The translations under genes and the position numbers were made by a program. Source: an uncultured Porphyromonadaceae bacterium (GTDB taxonomy: Bacteria; Bacteroidota; Bacteroidia; Bacteroidales; Muribaculaceae). Taken from it: a DNA stretch of 9,833 nucleotides. How positions within the stretch are numbered: the first letter of the stretch is position 1; each line of letters starts with the position of its first letter. This document shows, one piece after another, positions 1 to 6,141 of the stretch. The notes under the pieces were generated by a model. The model did not search any database, was not told the DNA's origin, and saw only the letters and a list, made by a program, of their open reading frames with translations. The stretch is taken from the NCBI GenBank assembly GCA_947175225.1, contig CAMWLX010000099.1:1-9833 (forward strand), read 5' to 3'.

Positions 1-2
1 TG

Positions 3-33
3 CAAAATTAGTAAAAAATGGGGTAAACTCAAT
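3..33 (-). promoter_or_regulatory. Candidate divergent promoter firing left out of the window
   Basis: Read on the minus strand, positions 10 to 3 give TAATTTTG, an exact match to the Bacteroidales -7 consensus TAnnTTTG, followed by CA. An ATTG at 33-30 matches three of four bases of the -33 TTTG element, with a 19-base spacer. This suggests a divergently transcribed gene lies left of the window. No downstream gene is visible to support it, and AT-rich sequence produces such matches by chance, so the call is tentative. Confidence 0.35.
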
Positions 34-101
34 GAAAAATCATATAAAAAGTCAAAAAATATGATTTTATCCTCTTTATGCTGCAAGTTCGATTTATATT
101 A

Positions 102-133
102 TTTGTATATTTTGTGGGTTTTTATTAATTTTG
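102..133 (+). promoter_or_regulatory. Predicted Bacteroidales-type sigma promoter of the gene cluster
   Basis: TTTG at 102-105 and TAATTTTG at 126-133 match both halves of the known Bacteroides promoter consensus (-33 TTTG, -7 TAnnTTTG). The 20-base spacer puts the two element centres 26 bases apart, as expected. Transcription would begin near 137-141, leaving a leader of about 20 bases before the ATG at 158. The leader has no clear Shine-Dalgarno motif, which is usual in this phylum. It is the best promoter match found ahead of the plus-strand genes. Because the following junctions are tight, it may serve much of the cluster. Confidence 0.55.
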
Positions 134-157
134 TGGAGAATATACAATCAATAAGAA

Positions 158-1018
158 ATGAAAATACTGATAGCCGACGCTGGCGCTACAAAAACAGATT
201 GGGTGAAACTCATACTCGGATCTTCCACCGGGAAAGAAGATGAATATTATACTGGCATAGGGATCAGTCCGTTGCATCACGACACGGATATGATCGAGGA
301 GGAGCTTCGCTTAGTGCGGGCTGCCCTTGGAGATTCTTTTGACAGAATCTTATTCTATGGTGCCGGTATAGGCTCTCCGCTCATAGCCGGAAAAATGGAG
401 ACAATCCTATCTGAGATGTTTACCTGTCGCGACATAAAGGCAGATAGCGACATGGCAGGGGCTGCAATGTCCATGCTTGGGTCGGAGCCGGGGATAGTTT
501 GCATAATGGGGACTGGGAGCAATTCATGCCATTATAATGGGAAAGAGATCGACCGCAAGTCTGCATCCCTCGGATATCTTTTGGATGATGAAGGGGGAGG
601 GGTCTCCTACTGCCGTCGTCTTCTTTCTGATGTCTTCAAGGGAATCGCACCAAAAGATATTGTTGAAGAATTTGAAAAAAGATACTCTCTTTCTGTAAGT
701 GATGTTGTCAATCATTTATATAGGCAGCCTTCTCCCAATAGATGGATAGCCGGATTCATGCCTTTCATCGTGGAGAACATTTCTCATCCATATATTAAGA
801 GTCTTGTTGAGTCTCAGACCGAATATTTCTTCGACCGTGAATTTTTATCATATTCCGATGCAGAATTGAAAGAAGAGGGAATAGGGTTTGTAGGGTCCGT
901 GGCTTATGAACTTCAATCTTTTATTGAGTCTGCAATGCAGAAGAGAGGATGGAAGCTTCGGGCTATTGTCAGCAAGCCACTTGATTCCCTAATCCATCAA
1001 ATTAAAATGAAAGCATGA
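158..1018 (+). CDS. N-acetylglucosamine kinase-like ATPase (BadF/BadG/BcrA/BcrD family)
   Basis: This is a 286-residue cytoplasmic protein of the ASKHA (actin/hexokinase-like) ATPase fold. The phosphate-1 loop is DAGATKTDW at residues 7-15. The phosphate-2 loop is GTGSNS at 118-123, followed by GYLLDDEGGG at 139-148, the family's G-x-L-x-DEGSG-type motif. ADSDMAGA near 95-102 carries the acidic residue likely to act as catalytic base, and GFVGSVAY at 243-250 is the C-terminal adenosine-side motif. Length and motif order match Bacteroidales proteins annotated as N-acetylglucosamine kinases, which phosphorylate GlcNAc or a related amino sugar from cell-wall or glycan turnover. The true substrate cannot be read from sequence. 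The ATG at 158 begins right at the beta strand before the phosphate-1 loop and follows a well-placed promoter. Its stop overlaps the next start in an ATGA, so the two are probably translationally coupled. Confidence 0.85.
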   Translation: MKILIADAGATKTDWVKLILGSSTGKEDEYYTGIGISPLHHDTDMIEEELRLVRAALGDSFDRILFYGAGIGSPLIAGKMETILSEMFTCRDIKADSDMAGAAMSMLGSEPGIVCIMGTGSNSCHYNGKEIDRKSASLGYLLDDEGGGVSYCRRLLSDVFKGIAPKDIVEEFEKRYSLSVSDVVNHLYRQPSPNRWIAGFMPFIVENISHPYIKSLVESQTEYFFDREFLSYSDAELKEEGIGFVGSVAYELQSFIESAMQKRGWKLRAIVSKPLDSLIHQIKMKA

Positions 1019-1941
1019 ACAAAAAGATTTTAATTTTAGTGGCTGTTCTGATGGGAGGGACTGCCATGTCTAATGCGCAGCTCGTCAATGACTCTACTGA
1101 GCTCATCGATGCCGGAGTGATGTATGTGGATCCTCTCTTTGAATATCCGGTTGCACCTGAAGAACTTTCCGATTTCAGGGATAAATGCAATTGGCTTGCC
1201 AACAACTTCTGGAATGCATTCGATATTAAGGCAAAAGATGCGGTAGACCAAGCCAAACTCAATCATGCATTCAAGGTCTATGCCACGACAGCACAATTTG
1301 CTGACAAAGATGTAGTGACTTTAGCTGTGGATAAGTTGATGAAGAATCTTCAGAAAAATCCAATCCTTCTTTTTCAGATGACAAAGGCTGCAGAAGAGAC
1401 CGTGTATGGACCAAGGGCAGAATTTTGGATTGACGAACTATATGCAAGGATTCTCAGTTCAGCTTTAGTGAGCAAGAAATTTCCACAGTCAAAAAGGTCA
1501 CGTTATGAGCATCAGCTCAAGCAGCTTGAGAACTCCATGATAGGAAATACACCGGGACAATTTGATTTCGTGCGCCCCAATGGAGATGCAGCCCAGTATT
1601 TTCCCATGTCCACTCCTACTATAATTATATTTGGAGATCCAAACTGCGACGAATGTCGAATGGGCAAACTGAGGATGCAAGCTAATGTGACATTCAATAA
1701 GGCAGTGACCGACGGCAAGATCAATGTGCTTTTTATAATTCCTGATGCAGAGGAAGGATGGGAAAAGCAAGTAGAGGATTTCCCGAAAAACTGGAATGTA
1801 GGGGCTTCCGAGACAGTTGGAGATATCTTAGATATTAGAGACGTGCCTGAAATATATTTGGTAGATAGTGATGGAAAGATAATTGCCAAGCACATAGGCA
1901 CTACTGAGGCAATGAACAAAGCTTTATCGCTGATAAATTAG
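1015..1941 (+). CDS. Exported DUF5106-type protein with C-terminal thioredoxin-like domain
   Basis: This 308-residue protein has a signal peptide: lysines at 3-4, a hydrophobic core at about 5-18, and a likely cleavage after SNA-Q near residues 21-22. The processed N-terminus shows no lipobox cysteine, so it should be soluble in the periplasm. Residues 40-175 are mainly helical and resemble the DUF5106 region that precedes thioredoxin folds in Bacteroidota. The C-terminal part is thioredoxin-like: a beta strand (PTIIIFGDP), a CDEC redox motif with Cys211 and Cys214, and DVPEIYLVD at 276-284, where Pro278 fits the cis-proline. The CxxC suggests a disulfide reductase or isomerase role, but the partner is unknown. 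The Trp-Cys-Gly-Pro-Cys of classical thioredoxin is absent. It overlaps the kinase gene by four bases, and its stop lies 33 bases before the DoxX gene. The family is moderately certain; the function is not. Confidence 0.75.
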   Translation: MNKKILILVAVLMGGTAMSNAQLVNDSTELIDAGVMYVDPLFEYPVAPEELSDFRDKCNWLANNFWNAFDIKAKDAVDQAKLNHAFKVYATTAQFADKDVVTLAVDKLMKNLQKNPILLFQMTKAAEETVYGPRAEFWIDELYARILSSALVSKKFPQSKRSRYEHQLKQLENSMIGNTPGQFDFVRPNGDAAQYFPMSTPTIIIFGDPNCDECRMGKLRMQANVTFNKAVTDGKINVLFIIPDAEEGWEKQVEDFPKNWNVGASETVGDILDIRDVPEIYLVDSDGKIIAKHIGTTEAMNKALSLIN

Positions 1942-1974
1942 GATGACTCAAAAAATCTGATAAAAACTCAATCT

Positions 1975-2484
1975 ATGTATAGAAAGAAAGTTCTTGGTCT
2001 CCCCAAAAAAATATATGTGACCACCACCGGATATAGCTATACGCATCTCGGTCGGCTTTTCTTGCGTCTATTTGTAGGGATTATGCTTCTTCAATTTGGA
2101 ATCCGCCAGATAGGGGATGCTTCAATGCTCGCAGACAGCTTTCCTGCAGTGCTTGGAATGTCGTCAGAGACTTCTCTATGGACTATGATATGCATAGAGA
2201 TAGGATGCAGCCTATTCATTATGGCTGGATTTCTGACAAGAATCATGATATTGCCTCCATTCATAGCTATGATCATGGCAGAATATCATCTGCTTCACGA
2301 CGTTGCTACTAAGGCAGCCTATGAGTTAAGTTGGGAGCAACCCGGTTATCTCCCCATAATGTTTCTTGGTATTTTTTTCTTCCTTATCCTTGTGGGTCCT
2401 GGGAAGATTTCAGTAGACTATTTTTTATCCCTTCATCTGCTGCATACGTCAGATCACAGTGAGGAAGAACTTGAGGAAGTGTAA
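1975..2484 (+). CDS. DoxX-family inner-membrane protein
   Basis: This 169-residue protein has four predicted membrane helices at roughly 27-45, 68-86, 88-106 and 124-141. The loop after helix 4 has GPGKISVDYFL (141-151), which matches the GPG-x-x-S-x-D ending typical of DoxX proteins. The C-terminus is acidic and probably cytoplasmic (HSEEELEEV). DoxX proteins are often linked to redox or sulfur stress, although most have no defined reaction. The exported thioredoxin-like protein directly upstream makes a role in envelope redox plausible, but this is inference. The ATG at 1975 is chosen because it begins a basic segment before helix 1; an upstream ATG at 1943 stops after five codons. The stop overlaps the mnmA start as TAATG, which suggests coupled translation. 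Confidence 0.75.
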   Translation: MYRKKVLGLPKKIYVTTTGYSYTHLGRLFLRLFVGIMLLQFGIRQIGDASMLADSFPAVLGMSSETSLWTMICIEIGCSLFIMAGFLTRIMILPPFIAMIMAEYHLLHDVATKAAYELSWEQPGYLPIMFLGIFFFLILVGPGKISVDYFLSLHLLHTSDHSEEELEEV

Positions 2485-3575
2485 TGAAGATAGCGGTTTT
2501 GATATCTGGCGGTGTAGATAGTGCAGTGGCTGTTGATCGGCTATATAAGCAGGGACACGATTTGCACCTATTCTATATACGCATAAGTATGGACAATGGA
2601 GAAGGTGAGTGTACGGCTGAAGAAGATATAGAGATGTGTACACTGATAGCTAAGAAATACGGTCTTCCTTTGAAGGTAGTGTCTCTTCATGAAGAATACT
2701 GGGACTACGTCATGGAATATACCCTGCGTGCTGTCAAAGAGGGGCTCACTCCTCACCCTGATATGATGTGCAATAAGATCATAAAGTTTGGATTCTTCGA
2801 AGATCGTTGGGGGCATGAATTTGATAAGACTGCTACAGGGCATTATGCCAAAGTGTTGGAAAAGAATGGAAAATTCTGGCTTGCTACGGCTCCGGACGCT
2901 GTGAAAGATCAGACCGATTTCTTAGCGCAAATCAGCTACGACCAGCTTTCTCATATTCTCTTCCCACTCGGCGACATGACGAAGGATGAGGTAAGAGCTG
3001 CCGCTAAGGAAGCCCACCTGCCCAACGCTGCGAGAAAAGACAGTCAAGGCATCTGCTTTCTTGGAAAAATTGACTATAGCGATTTCCTTGAGAGAAAACT
3101 TGGCACCAAGAAAGGCCCTGTGATAGAGATTGAGACCGGACGCAAGATCGGCGAACACAAAGGCTATTGGTTCTATACAATAGGCCAGCGCAAGGGTCTT
3201 GGTTTAGGTGGAGGCCCTTGGTTTGTAGTCAGAAAAAATATCCGCGACAATGTCGTCTATGTCAGTCACGGATACGACACAAAGCTTCAATATGGCAAAG
3301 AGATTTATATGGACGAGATGCACTGGATCACAGTCAATCCCTTTAATTCAGATTTATTTGAAAAAAATGAAGATGGATCTATCTGCATATCATTCAAGAC
3401 CCGACATACACCTGAATTTTTTGACGGAATCCTATTCCACACAGGAGATCATCGCTACTTAATCAGGTCAGAACGTGAGGTGCAAGGGATAGCACCGGGG
3501 CAATATTCCATTATTTATACCCCTGACAGGAAAATATGTCTTGGCTCAGGAATGATTGCAAAACCCTTAAAATGA
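2484..3575 (+). CDS. mnmA: tRNA 2-thiouridine(34) synthase MnmA
   Basis: This cytoplasmic enzyme activates U34 in the wobble position of Lys, Glu and Gln tRNAs with ATP and replaces oxygen with sulfur delivered by a persulfide relay. The sequence has 363 residues, a normal length. Motifs in order are the PP-loop SGGVDS (8-13), the region ending CNKIIKFG with the likely nucleophile Cys96, TATGHYAK (116-123), KDQTDFL (141-147), and SQGICFLG (187-194) with the second catalytic Cys191. A YTIGQRKGLGLGGG stretch (231-244) marks the central domain, and the C-terminal beta barrel follows. Bacteroidales often carry more than one MnmA paralogue, so this may not be the only copy. It starts inside the doxX stop (TAATG). 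A 63-base gap follows, the largest junction in the cluster. Confidence 0.93.
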   Translation: MKIAVLISGGVDSAVAVDRLYKQGHDLHLFYIRISMDNGEGECTAEEDIEMCTLIAKKYGLPLKVVSLHEEYWDYVMEYTLRAVKEGLTPHPDMMCNKIIKFGFFEDRWGHEFDKTATGHYAKVLEKNGKFWLATAPDAVKDQTDFLAQISYDQLSHILFPLGDMTKDEVRAAAKEAHLPNAARKDSQGICFLGKIDYSDFLERKLGTKKGPVIEIETGRKIGEHKGYWFYTIGQRKGLGLGGGPWFVVRKNIRDNVVYVSHGYDTKLQYGKEIYMDEMHWITVNPFNSDLFEKNEDGSICISFKTRHTPEFFDGILFHTGDHRYLIRSEREVQGIAPGQYSIIYTPDRKICLGSGMIAKPLK

Positions 3576-3638
3576 ACTGAGTTGCCGACAAAAATTATTT
3601 CATTAGCTATTTTTAAGTTGAGAATCTAATTTTATCAG
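3576..3638 (+). other. Intergenic gap mnmA to BFN gene, no firm signal
   Basis: This AT-rich 63-base gap is the longest in the plus-strand cluster. It has no convincing terminator hairpin. TTAG at 3603-3606 and TAATTTTA at 3627-3634 with a 20-base spacer resemble the Bacteroidales promoter with one mismatch in each element. That promoter would start transcription at or next to the ATG at 3639, giving an almost leaderless mRNA. I treat it as weak. Confidence 0.2.
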
Positions 3639-4280
3639 ATGATGGAAAATGAATTAGCACGGCTCAGAGTAGTCGGTATCACATATAATCAGATTGAAAA
3701 CGGCATGTATGCCATGGTGCTTGAAGAGGAGGGTGGCAATCACCGTCTGCCAATCATCATCGGATATAATGAGGCACAATCAATAGAGTGTCTGCTTCAG
3801 AAGATCAAGACTCCACGGCCTCTTACACATGAATTTACATCAGAAATCCTTACTTCATTTGGAATAGAAATAGAGTCGGTAGTCATCAAGCAGCTTGACA
3901 ACGGAATTTTCACTGCTGACGTAGTCTTAAAGAAAGGTGAAGAATCAAAAGTGCTTGATGCTCGGTCGAGCGATGCCATAGCATTGGCAATGAGAGCAGA
4001 TGCCCCGATTTTCACTTCAAGGGCTCTTCTTGATAAGAGTGGAATAGAAAGAGATGCGTTTGCACCCAGACAACTTCACGCTTCGCGACAGTCTATCCCT
4101 GTCAAGACGGCAATAGAAAGAGTGAAGAACCCTGCTTCTTATTCATATGATAATGAAAGTTTGGAGACCCTCCGGCGGATGATGGAGAAAGCAGTAGAAG
4201 AAGAAGACTACGAGAAAGCAGGAGAAATAAAAAATGAAATTGACAAACGGCATAATCGTGCAGATAAATCGCATGAATAA
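3639..4280 (+). CDS. Bifunctional nuclease (DUF151) domain protein with C-terminal UVR motif
   Basis: This is a 213-residue cytoplasmic protein. Residues about 5-135 form the BFN/DUF151 domain, with LPIIIGYNEAQSIE at 37-50 and the conserved DARSSDAIALAMRADAPIF at 107-125. A linker leads to a helical hairpin at about 174-206 (LETLRRMMEKAVEEEDYEKA and following), which matches the UVR motif found in UvrB, UvrC and McsA, where it mediates protein contacts. Plant and bacterial members were described as having combined RNase and DNase activity, but the activity of most bacterial homologues is unproven. Start choice is between ATG 3639 and the adjacent ATG 3642; I use the first. No Shine-Dalgarno motif separates them. 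The stop overlaps the argR start as TAATG. Confidence 0.85.
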   Translation: MMENELARLRVVGITYNQIENGMYAMVLEEEGGNHRLPIIIGYNEAQSIECLLQKIKTPRPLTHEFTSEILTSFGIEIESVVIKQLDNGIFTADVVLKKGEESKVLDARSSDAIALAMRADAPIFTSRALLDKSGIERDAFAPRQLHASRQSIPVKTAIERVKNPASYSYDNESLETLRRMMEKAVEEEDYEKAGEIKNEIDKRHNRADKSHE

Positions 4281-4765
4281 TGAGCAGAAAAAACGAAAGA
4301 ATCGAGCATCTCGTTGAGATAATAAAGAATAATAATGTAGGTAGCCAGGAAGAAATCCTAAAAATGCTTGCTGAAAAGGGAATTTTTGTCACGCAAGCTA
4401 CTCTGTCGCGCGATCTTAAGATGCTCAAGACCACAAAAGTGCCTCTTGATCATGGAGCATATGCGTATATGCTTCCTGATGCTTCTACAGCAAGGGTGAA
4501 TTTCGGACTGAAAAAGACTACTGAGTTTGCTCGCCATGCTAGCAATGGATTTATATCTCTTGAATTCTCAAATAATATCGGAGTCATGCTGACAAGGAAT
4601 GGGTATGCTTCAGGAATTGCCTACGACATCGACATGCTGAATGCGCCTGAGATTGTCGGCACAATTGCCGGAGCTAACACTGTTTTCATAGTTCTTAGGG
4701 AAGGTGTGACTCATGATAAAGCAACAGAATTGCTTTCGATGATACTTCCTTTAAAAACACATTGA
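4280..4765 (+). CDS. argR: ArgR-family transcriptional regulator with altered arginine-binding motif
   Basis: This 161-residue protein is of normal length for ArgR/AhrC, hexameric arginine-responsive regulators. The N-terminal winged helix-turn-helix is intact: SQEEILKMLAEKG (22-34), then the recognition helix VTQATLSRDLKML (37-49), very close to the family consensus. The C-terminal oligomerisation and effector domain keeps GFISLEFSNNIGV (90-102), GYASGIAYDID (108-118) and GTIAG (127-131). The next residues are Ala132-Asn133, where ArgR proteins have the Asp-Asp pair of GTIAGDDT that contacts bound L-arginine. The DNA-binding half therefore looks functional while effector sensing is probably changed or lost. 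It overlaps the upstream nuclease gene (TAATG) and lies 34 bases before the ArgC homologue, which is also degenerate at its active site. The family call is firm; a standard arginine-repressor role is doubtful. Confidence 0.88.
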   Translation: MSRKNERIEHLVEIIKNNNVGSQEEILKMLAEKGIFVTQATLSRDLKMLKTTKVPLDHGAYAYMLPDASTARVNFGLKKTTEFARHASNGFISLEFSNNIGVMLTRNGYASGIAYDIDMLNAPEIVGTIAGANTVFIVLREGVTHDKATELLSMILPLKTH

Positions 4766-4778
4766 TTATCGACACAAT

Positions 4779-4795
4779 AATTCTCAAATTCTCAA
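4779..4795 (+). repeat. 8-bp tandem direct repeat in the argR-argC gap
   Basis: AATTCTCA occurs twice in tandem (4779-4786 and 4787-4794), followed by one further A, ending five bases before the argC ATG. It includes ATTC half-sites slightly like those of ARG boxes, but it is a direct repeat and not the 18-bp palindrome that ArgR binds in other bacteria. It may be an operator, a translation leader element, or simple slippage. Confidence 0.5.
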
Positions 4796-4799
4796 TGCA

Positions 4800-5720
4800 A
4801 TGATTAAAGTAGGAATAGCGGGAGCCGACACCCCCATGGCAGGAGAGTTGATACGCATATTGATCAACCATCCCGACGTAGAGCTGGTAAGCACTTTTGC
4901 TCCCGGGAAAGTAGGACGCAAAGTTGCTTCTGTTCATCATGGATTAGCTGGAGAATGTGATCTTGAATTTTCTCCCGACATAAATCCTCAGACTCTCGAC
5001 GTCATATTTATAGATGCACATTCCGACGTGGCAGACCGCTTCAGGATGAACACTGACCGATGGCCAAATCTTAGAATCATAGATATGTCGCATTGCCCAT
5101 CGCTTGATTTCGATGCCCTTCAAATGGCTTATGGGCTCCCTGAGAGCAACCGAAAAGCTCTTGTCAGGGGATGCAAGAGAGCCGTAGTGCCAAGATCAGT
5201 GGCAGCCGCCGCTATTATAGGATTATATCCTCTTGCCAAGCATCTTTTGCTAAAAGGCGACATCACTGTAGGCTATGCTTGCCCGGCAGATATTGATACT
5301 GAAGAGAAGATAAGCATGGTGCGCCAAGAAATACTTTATGTGCTCAGAAAGACACAGAATTCATTCAATGGAGACATTAAGCTGAATCGCCTGAATGAAG
5401 AAGTGTCTGATCGTGGGCTTAAAGTGGTGGTTGAGATTCCTTGTACGCTTGATATAAATGAAGTGTTCAAAGTATTTGAGAATTGCTATGATGATCATAA
5501 TTTCACATTCATGGTTGCAAGCTCGATGCCGGGCTATGAAGTGGAAGGAACCCAGAAAACTCTTGTCACTCTTCAGAAGCAGACCCCTGACCGCCTGACT
5601 GTAACAGTAGTTGCAGACTGCCGTATGCGTGGAGGAGCTGGAGACGCAGTGCACATAATGAACCTTCTTTTTGGCCTACATGAAAGAACAGGACTTTTTC
5701 TTAAGGCTCATAAGTTTTAA
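4800..5720 (+). CDS. argC: ArgC homologue lacking catalytic residues (probable pseudo-enzyme)
   Basis: This 306-residue protein is clearly related to N-acetyl-gamma-glutamyl-phosphate reductase, the NADPH-dependent third step of arginine synthesis. Family features kept are the N-terminal Rossmann start with AGELIRILINHPDVELV (14-30), YGLPE near 111-115, GLYPLAKHLLL (141-151), QNSFN (186-190) and the C-terminal GGAGDAVHIMNLLFGLHERTGL (278-299). The active site is not kept. The Pro-Gly-Cys-Phe-Ala-Thr motif is P131-R132-S133-V-A-A, so the cysteine that forms the thioacyl intermediate is serine. GGAGYTAGEL in the NADP loop is GADTPMAGEL. The GSTGAGV and HxHxPE region is replaced and about 18 residues shorter. 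Reductase activity is therefore unlikely. The frame is open and the ends are well conserved, which argues against simple decay. It directly follows the altered ArgR. The symbol indicates homology only. Confidence 0.8.
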   Translation: MIKVGIAGADTPMAGELIRILINHPDVELVSTFAPGKVGRKVASVHHGLAGECDLEFSPDINPQTLDVIFIDAHSDVADRFRMNTDRWPNLRIIDMSHCPSLDFDALQMAYGLPESNRKALVRGCKRAVVPRSVAAAAIIGLYPLAKHLLLKGDITVGYACPADIDTEEKISMVRQEILYVLRKTQNSFNGDIKLNRLNEEVSDRGLKVVVEIPCTLDINEVFKVFENCYDDHNFTFMVASSMPGYEVEGTQKTLVTLQKQTPDRLTVTVVADCRMRGGAGDAVHIMNLLFGLHERTGLFLKAHKF

Positions 5721-5764
5721 GATATGCGTTTTGCGAATAAAGTGTTGAGATAAAGATACCAGCC

Positions 5765-6085
5765 ATGAGTGTAAACAAAGCAATACTAATCGGGAATGTC
5801 GGGAGTGACCCCGATGTGAGATATCCGGAGAAGGATTTTCCGGTAGCTTATTTTTCTCTTGCTACAAATGAGATAAGAGGCAATTCCGAGGTGACAGAAT
5901 GGCATAATATTGTCATGACAGGGGAGCAGGCCCGCTACGCAGAGCGATATATCAGAAAAGGAATGAAGCTTTATGTGGAGGGTCCGATACGAACCCGCCA
6001 ATATACCGACAAGTATAACATCGCTCGAAAGCGGACTGAAATTTATGCCCAAGCATTTGAGATATTGGGACGCCCTCAGCAATAA
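5765..6085 (+). CDS. ssb: Short single-stranded DNA-binding protein, OB fold only
   Basis: This 106-residue SSB-like protein covers just the OB-fold core. It starts with the family signature SVNKAILIGNVGSDPDVRY (2-20), then EWHNIV (45-50) with the base-stacking Trp46, then YIRKGMKLYVEGPIRTRQY (62-80) and EIYAQAFEILG (92-102). Tyr80 sits where many SSBs have a stacking Trp. The protein stops at GRPQQ, with no glycine/glutamine-rich linker and no acidic DDDIPF-like tail, which normally recruits repair and replication partners. The downstream 56 bases encode no such tail in any frame, so an obvious frameshift is not the cause. A housekeeping full-length SSB probably exists elsewhere. Its position between the ArgC homologue and speA has no evident functional logic. 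The start follows the argC stop by 44 bases. Confidence 0.82.
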   Translation: MSVNKAILIGNVGSDPDVRYPEKDFPVAYFSLATNEIRGNSEVTEWHNIVMTGEQARYAERYIRKGMKLYVEGPIRTRQYTDKYNIARKRTEIYAQAFEILGRPQQ

Positions 6086-6104
6086 AGTCAATAGTTTATT
6101 AATC

Positions 6105-6140
6105 GATTTCTATATAATATAAGATTTCTATACAATATAA
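6105..6140 (+). repeat. 18-bp tandem direct repeat abutting the speA start
   Basis: GATTTCTATATAATATAA at 6105-6122 is followed immediately by a second copy at 6123-6140 that differs only by T to C at the eleventh base. One base later comes the speA ATG at 6142. The unit is about 90 percent A+T. Such a position could affect translation initiation or bind a regulator. No TAnnTTTG promoter element is present in the gap. Confidence 0.85.
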
Positions 6141-6141
6141 A

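Noticed and set aside
61..243. 60-residue plus-strand open frame in the leader region
   Set aside because: It spans the predicted promoter and overlaps the kinase start in another frame. Its composition reflects AT-rich non-coding sequence and no domain is recognisable.
1512..1919. 135-residue minus-strand open frame
   Set aside because: It is antisense to the thioredoxin-like domain with its CDEC and VPEIYLVD motifs, and has no domain of its own.
3603..3634. Promoter-like TTAG-N20-TAATTTTA before the bifunctional-nuclease gene
   Set aside because: There is one mismatch in each element, including the final G of the -7 box, and the start site would fall on the ATG. It is kept only as a low-confidence remark.
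4766..4799. Possible ARG box before the ArgC homologue
   Set aside because: No 18-bp palindrome like TNTGAATWWWWATTCANW is present, only short ATTC-containing direct repeats.
4795..4803. Two-codon upstream frame ATG CAA TGA overlapping the argC start
   Set aside because: Too short to support as a regulatory leader; such a triplet run is easily explained by chance.
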